Shown here: one piece after another, positions 61,067-64,000 of the stretch
Layout of the letters: each line of letters begins with the position of its first letter
How positions within the stretch are numbered: the first letter of the stretch is position 1
NCBI GenBank assembly: GCA_947448735.1
Contig: CANFOS010000004.1
Coordinates: 124,001 to 188,000, forward strand
DNA length: 64,000 bases
Origin: Comamonadaceae bacterium
Lineage (GTDB): Bacteria; Pseudomonadota; Gammaproteobacteria; Burkholderiales; Burkholderiaceae_C
Reading direction: 5' to 3'
Notes under the pieces: generated by a model
Seen by the model: the letters and a program-made list of their open reading frames with translations, nothing else
Database searches by the model: none
What the model was told of the DNA's origin: nothing
Program-made: the position numbers and the translations under genes

Positions 61067-61983
61067 GCTGGTAACCCAACGCTCATAAACTTGACGATCG
61101 CATGGGCCACTTCAACGCCTTTGTCTTCCTGTAAAAAATGTCCGGCTTGACGCGTGATAGCGTGCGCTTGGCCTTGTGCGCCAGGCACCAGTTCTTGCCA
61201 GACTTTATGGCCACCGCGCGTCACCGGGTCACGGCTACTGAACAAGGTCAGAAAGGGCTTGTCCCAGCGCTTGAACAGCTCCCAGGCGCGCTCATTGTTT
61301 TGCCGCTCAGGGTCTTGCGGGGTGGTGGGAACAAAGCCCGGAAACAGCCGGGCTGCGACTTTGTAGCGGCGCGACGGGAAGGGCGCATCGTAAGCCGCCA
61401 CCTCCTCGGGACTCAAACCAGCCACGCAGCCGGTCTTGACGATGCGGCCGATGGGAAACCACGGGCTGTACCTCGAAAACGCCCGCCAGATCTTGAAGGC
61501 GCGCGGCACTTCTTCCATACCGGTGGGCAACCCGCCGTTGGCCAGCACAATGCGCGCGAACCGCTCGGGCGCTTGGGCCACCATGCGCAAGCCTATCAGC
61601 GAGCCCCAGTCCTGGCAAAACAGCGTGACATTCTGCAAGTCATTGGCTTGCAGCCAGGCGCTCATCCATTGCACGTGGAACAGGTACGAGTAGTCAGACT
61701 TGTGGGCGGGCTTGTCCGAGCGGCCAAAACCCACGAGGTCAGGCGCCACCACGCGCATGCCAGCGTCCAGCAGCACCGGAATCATCTTGCGGTACAAAAA
61801 CGACCAGGTCGGCTCGCCATGCATCAGCAGCACGGTGGGCGCGTCGCGTGGGCCTTCATCAATGTGAGCGATGCGCACGCCGCCTATCCCGGTGTAGTGG
61901 GGCGTGTAGGCAAAGTCGGGCAGGTTGGCAAAGCGCGCTTCAGGGGTGCGCAGCACTTGGGTGACACGGGGCAGGTTTTGCAT
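61063..61983 (-). CDS. haloalkane dehalogenase, subfamily I
   Basis: 306-aa alpha/beta hydrolase. Pieces: HGEPTWSFLYRKM (oxyanion Glu/Trp), nucleophile Asp in FCQDWGSLIG, catalytic acid in SSRDPVTRGG and His in AGHFLQED, as in HLD-I enzymes. Cap domain between. These release halide from haloalkanes giving an alcohol. ATG 61983 is two bases past the MBL gene stop; TTG 61989 is the track's start. It overlaps the STAS gene tail by four bases. Natural substrate may also be an epoxide or ester, since the family is broad. Confidence 0.85.
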   Translation of the reverse strand: MQNLPRVTQVLRTPEARFANLPDFAYTPHYTGIGGVRIAHIDEGPRDAPTVLLMHGEPTWSFLYRKMIPVLLDAGMRVVAPDLVGFGRSDKPAHKSDYSYLFHVQWMSAWLQANDLQNVTLFCQDWGSLIGLRMVAQAPERFARIVLANGGLPTGMEEVPRAFKIWRAFSRYSPWFPIGRIVKTGCVAGLSPEEVAAYDAPFPSRRYKVAARLFPGFVPTTPQDPERQNNERAWELFKRWDKPFLTLFSSRDPVTRGGHKVWQELVPGAQGQAHAITRQAGHFLQEDKGVEVAHAIVKFMSVGLPA

Positions 61984-61985
61984 GG

Positions 61986-63068
61986 TCAAAAGCGTCGGCT
62001 CACTTTGATGTCGGTGGACGCGGCAGGCAGACTCACAAAGTCGCCGTCAGCGCCGATGCGAATGGGGCCGCTGTAAATGTCAGGAGCCGCACCCAGAAAC
62101 GCTTTCTCAAGGCCAGGCAGCGGCAGTGGCGGCGCGATGTGGTTGAGCAGCAAGTAGCCCACCTTTGCGTCGCGCGCCGTCTCAGCGGCTTCTTCGGGTG
62201 AGGCGTGGTAGTTCGGGATGTCAGCAAATATTTTGACCAGGTTCACACGCCCAGCTTTGGCAGCGCCGTCTTTCAGCAGGGCCGTGAGCGGCCCCGACAG
62301 CGCTTCATGCACCAGCAGGTCCACACCGGCTGCTTCGCGCTGCACGGCGGCTGATTTTTTGGTGTCGCCACTGATGACCACGCTGCGGCCCTTGTAGACA
62401 AACCGGTAGCCGACGGCTGGGTGGACTGGGCCGTGGTCCACTGTGAAGGCGGTGATTTCCAGGTTCGCGTCCTTCAGCAGCACGACCCTGCCGTCGGCGC
62501 CTGGGACGAAAGGCACAGCCTTGCCGCCAAAGCCGCTAGCTGGCACGGTGGCTTCGCCGTGGTGCGCCACCCGGTAGTCCCGGTCCTGGCTGTAGGCTTG
62601 CATGAAGCCGGCCAGCACGGTTTCAACACCGCTTGCTCCGTACACCGGTACAGGTGCGGTATTGGCGGCCGAGCCCCAACGTTGCAGCAACAACTCGCCC
62701 AGACCGTCAATATGGTCGGAATGAAAGTGGGTCAGCAAGATGGCGTTGATGCGTCCATGCTGAAAACCCATCTTGCCCATGTTGCGCGCGCTGCCGCTGC
62801 CTGTATCCACCACAAACAGCTGTTTGCCCGCCACCACCAGCGTACAGGGGCCACTGCGCTTGTCGTCGGGAAAGGGCGAGCCTGCGCCGCACAGGCCAAC
62901 GTGCAAACCATCCGGCAGGTCGTTCATGGCGTCGGTACCTAACCGGTAGGCCGCTACTTTTCCAGCGATCGCCATGCTGATGGGCACCCGAAATGCAAAG
63001 GCGGCAGCGACCACGATGGCCAACAGCACCAAGACAGAAAGGACAAAAGAACGAGAGGACTTTTTCAT
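61986..63068 (-). CDS. membrane-anchored metallo-beta-lactamase-fold hydrolase
   Basis: 360-aa MBL-fold protein of the RNase Z/arylsulfatase-like group: N-terminal membrane helix (FVLSVLVLLAIVVAAAFAF), then LCGAGSPFPDDKRSGPC, zinc motif LTHFHSDHIDGLGELLLQRW, VYGASGVETVLAGF, VISGDTKKSAAV and YLLLNHIAPPLP. Start ATG 63068 chosen because it follows the monooxygenase stop by one base; the track start lies inside that gene. Substrate unknown. Probably faces the periplasm. Confidence 0.85.
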   Translation of the reverse strand: MKKSSRSFVLSVLVLLAIVVAAAFAFRVPISMAIAGKVAAYRLGTDAMNDLPDGLHVGLCGAGSPFPDDKRSGPCTLVVAGKQLFVVDTGSGSARNMGKMGFQHGRINAILLTHFHSDHIDGLGELLLQRWGSAANTAPVPVYGASGVETVLAGFMQAYSQDRDYRVAHHGEATVPASGFGGKAVPFVPGADGRVVLLKDANLEITAFTVDHGPVHPAVGYRFVYKGRSVVISGDTKKSAAVQREAAGVDLLVHEALSGPLTALLKDGAAKAGRVNLVKIFADIPNYHASPEEAAETARDAKVGYLLLNHIAPPLPLPGLEKAFLGAAPDIYSGPIRIGADGDFVSLPAASTDIKVSRRF

Positions 63069-63069
63069 G

Positions 63070-64000
63070 TCAAGCACCTTTTGAAAAAACCATGGTGCCG
63101 TCTTCGACAGCCCCAAAGCGCAGTGTGAACAGATCCAGTGCATAGTTTTGATGCAGTCGCCAGGGTTTGCGATTGCCCTGGGTCGGGAACTTATGCAGCG
63201 AGCGCTGAATGTAGCCGGAGGTGAAATCAATCCAGCTTTCTTCCTTCACGCGCGGATCATTGAGGGTCGGCGTGCATTGCCGCCAGCCCTTGCGGGACAT
63301 GGTGTTGAGCAGCCGGCAAGCATAGTCGCCCACCAGGTCCGCCTTCAAGGTCCATGACGCATTGGTATAACCCGTGACGTACACGAGGTTAGGCACGCCA
63401 TTGAGCATCATGCCTTTGTAGCTCATGGTCTTGTTTAGTGCGATGGGCTGGTTGTCCACCATCAGCACCATGCCGCCCATCGCAAGCAGATCCAGGCCGG
63501 TCGCGGTGACGATCACATCGGCCTGCAACTCCTGACCCGAGCGCAGCTTGATACCTTGTTCAGTGAAACTCTCGATGTGGTCTGTGACTACCGAGGCCTT
63601 GCCCTTGCGGATGGCCTTGAACAGGTCGGCGTTGGGCACCAGGCACAGGCGCTGGTCCCAGGGCTTGTAGCTGGGTGTGAAGTGTTTTGCCACATCGCAG
63701 CTGGGCCCAACGGACTTTTTGACGCCCTCAAGGATCATTTTCTTGATGAACTCGGGGTAGCGCTTTGAAAGCCTGAAAAACAGCGCCCCCAGCAAGACGT
63801 TTTTCCAGCGCGTGATGCCATAGGCCACGCGGGCTGGAAAATACCGGCTCATCCGTTGGGCCATACGGTCTTTTGCGGGACGCGCCACCACATAGCTCGG
63901 TGATCGCTGCAGCATGGTGACATGCGCGGCCTTTTCTGCCATCGACGGCACCAGGGTAACCGCCGTGGCACCGCTGCCAATCACGACCACCTGCTTGTTG
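63070..64000 (-). CDS. flavin-containing monooxygenase (Baeyer-Villiger/EthA type), 5' end beyond the window
   Basis: C-terminal 310 residues of an FAD/NADPH monooxygenase; the frame is open to the window edge. The second dinucleotide motif VVIGSGATA (NADPH site) lies at the edge, then RSPSYVVARP, CLVPNADLFKAIRKGKASVVTDHIESF, VIVTATGLDLLAMGGM and MLNGVPNLVYVTGYTNASWTLKADLVGDYACRLL. The ATG-like GTG at 63990 is not the start. Family members oxidise ketones, amines or sulfides. First gene of the operon with the MBL hydrolase and dehalogenase. Confidence 0.85.
   Translation of the reverse strand, partial: NKQVVVIGSGATAVTLVPSMAEKAAHVTMLQRSPSYVVARPAKDRMAQRMSRYFPARVAYGITRWKNVLLGALFFRLSKRYPEFIKKMILEGVKKSVGPSCDVAKHFTPSYKPWDQRLCLVPNADLFKAIRKGKASVVTDHIESFTEQGIKLRSGQELQADVIVTATGLDLLAMGGMVLMVDNQPIALNKTMSYKGMMLNGVPNLVYVTGYTNASWTLKADLVGDYACRLLNTMSRKGWRQCTPTLNDPRVKEESWIDFTSGYIQRSLHKFPTQGNRKPWRLHQNYALDLFTLRFGAVEDGTMVFSKGA

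Overview
The window looks like chromosomal DNA of a betaproteobacterium of the order Burkholderiales, most likely family Comamonadaceae (Polaromonas/Rhodoferax/Acidovorax-like). The reasons are the close-packed, GC-rich gene layout, the gene pairs argB-slmA, DUF484-xerC, proQ and pyrC-DUF3025, two Bug/TctC-type binding proteins, and AT-rich short dispersed repeats built around 'ATAGCTGCTTGCGC' and 'CAGGAGCAT' in most long intergenic gaps. No tRNA, rRNA, IS element, prophage or CRISPR array was recognised; the only RNA gene found is rnpB (RNase P RNA). The genus is an inference.

Layout. 1-2976: tail of a surface-polysaccharide locus (nucleotide-sugar dehydrogenase, GT4 glycosyltransferase, sugar-nucleotide reductase). 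3037-4748: argB and slmA. 4853-7784: a LysR regulator divergent from a MobA-like aromatic hydroxylase. 7960-17187: a two-armed sugar-acid catabolic locus. One arm is gntR-dctP-dctQ-dctM-uxaA-ldh and the other is SDR-SDR-FAHD hydrolase; the two arms face each other across a TGGTC-A-GACCA operator. The uxaA/dctM gap holds two palindromic elements whose helices co-vary. 17321-28502: a TetR-controlled acyl-CoA degradation region (acyl-CoA dehydrogenase, fused hydroxyacyl-CoA dehydrogenase/hydratase, thiolase, enoyl-CoA hydratase) with four hot-dog thioesterase-like genes. 28548-31509: an Atm1-type ABC exporter and a HypT-like LysR regulator. 31555-35106: a glutamate/aspartate ABC uptake operon (gltIJKL) with a sigma-54-like promoter.

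35134-38488: a ureide (allantoin-type) operon, with Bug receptor, PuuE-like allantoinase, GntR regulator and Asp/Glu-hydantoin racemase-like protein, preceded by two ATTGTGCAC boxes exactly 21 bp apart. 38571-43785: housekeeping genes (pyrC, DUF3025, htpX, proQ, FAD-dependent protein). 43851-46926: rnpB, a Nudix-metallo-beta-lactamase fusion and a Bug receptor. 46941-48321: a ChpS/ChpB-like toxin-antitoxin pair and a CMD-family protein. 48374-52386: dapF, DUF484, xerC and rlmI. 52694-61066: RhlE-type helicase, apaH divergent from a CorC/HlyC membrane protein, a COG0523 metal GTPase, DksA carrying a very long lysine/alanine/proline tail, and a protein with duplicated helix-STAS modules. 61063-64000: an operon of flavin monooxygenase (partial), membrane-anchored metallo-hydrolase and subfamily-I haloalkane dehalogenase.

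The observations most worth a second look are the twin co-varying palindromic elements at 10637-10893, the short dispersed repeats that have become in-frame coding sequence in dctP, the DUF2147 gene, dapF and rlmI, the tailed DksA with its STAS-module neighbour, and several well-defined operators. All functional calls are from reading the sequence; no database search was run.
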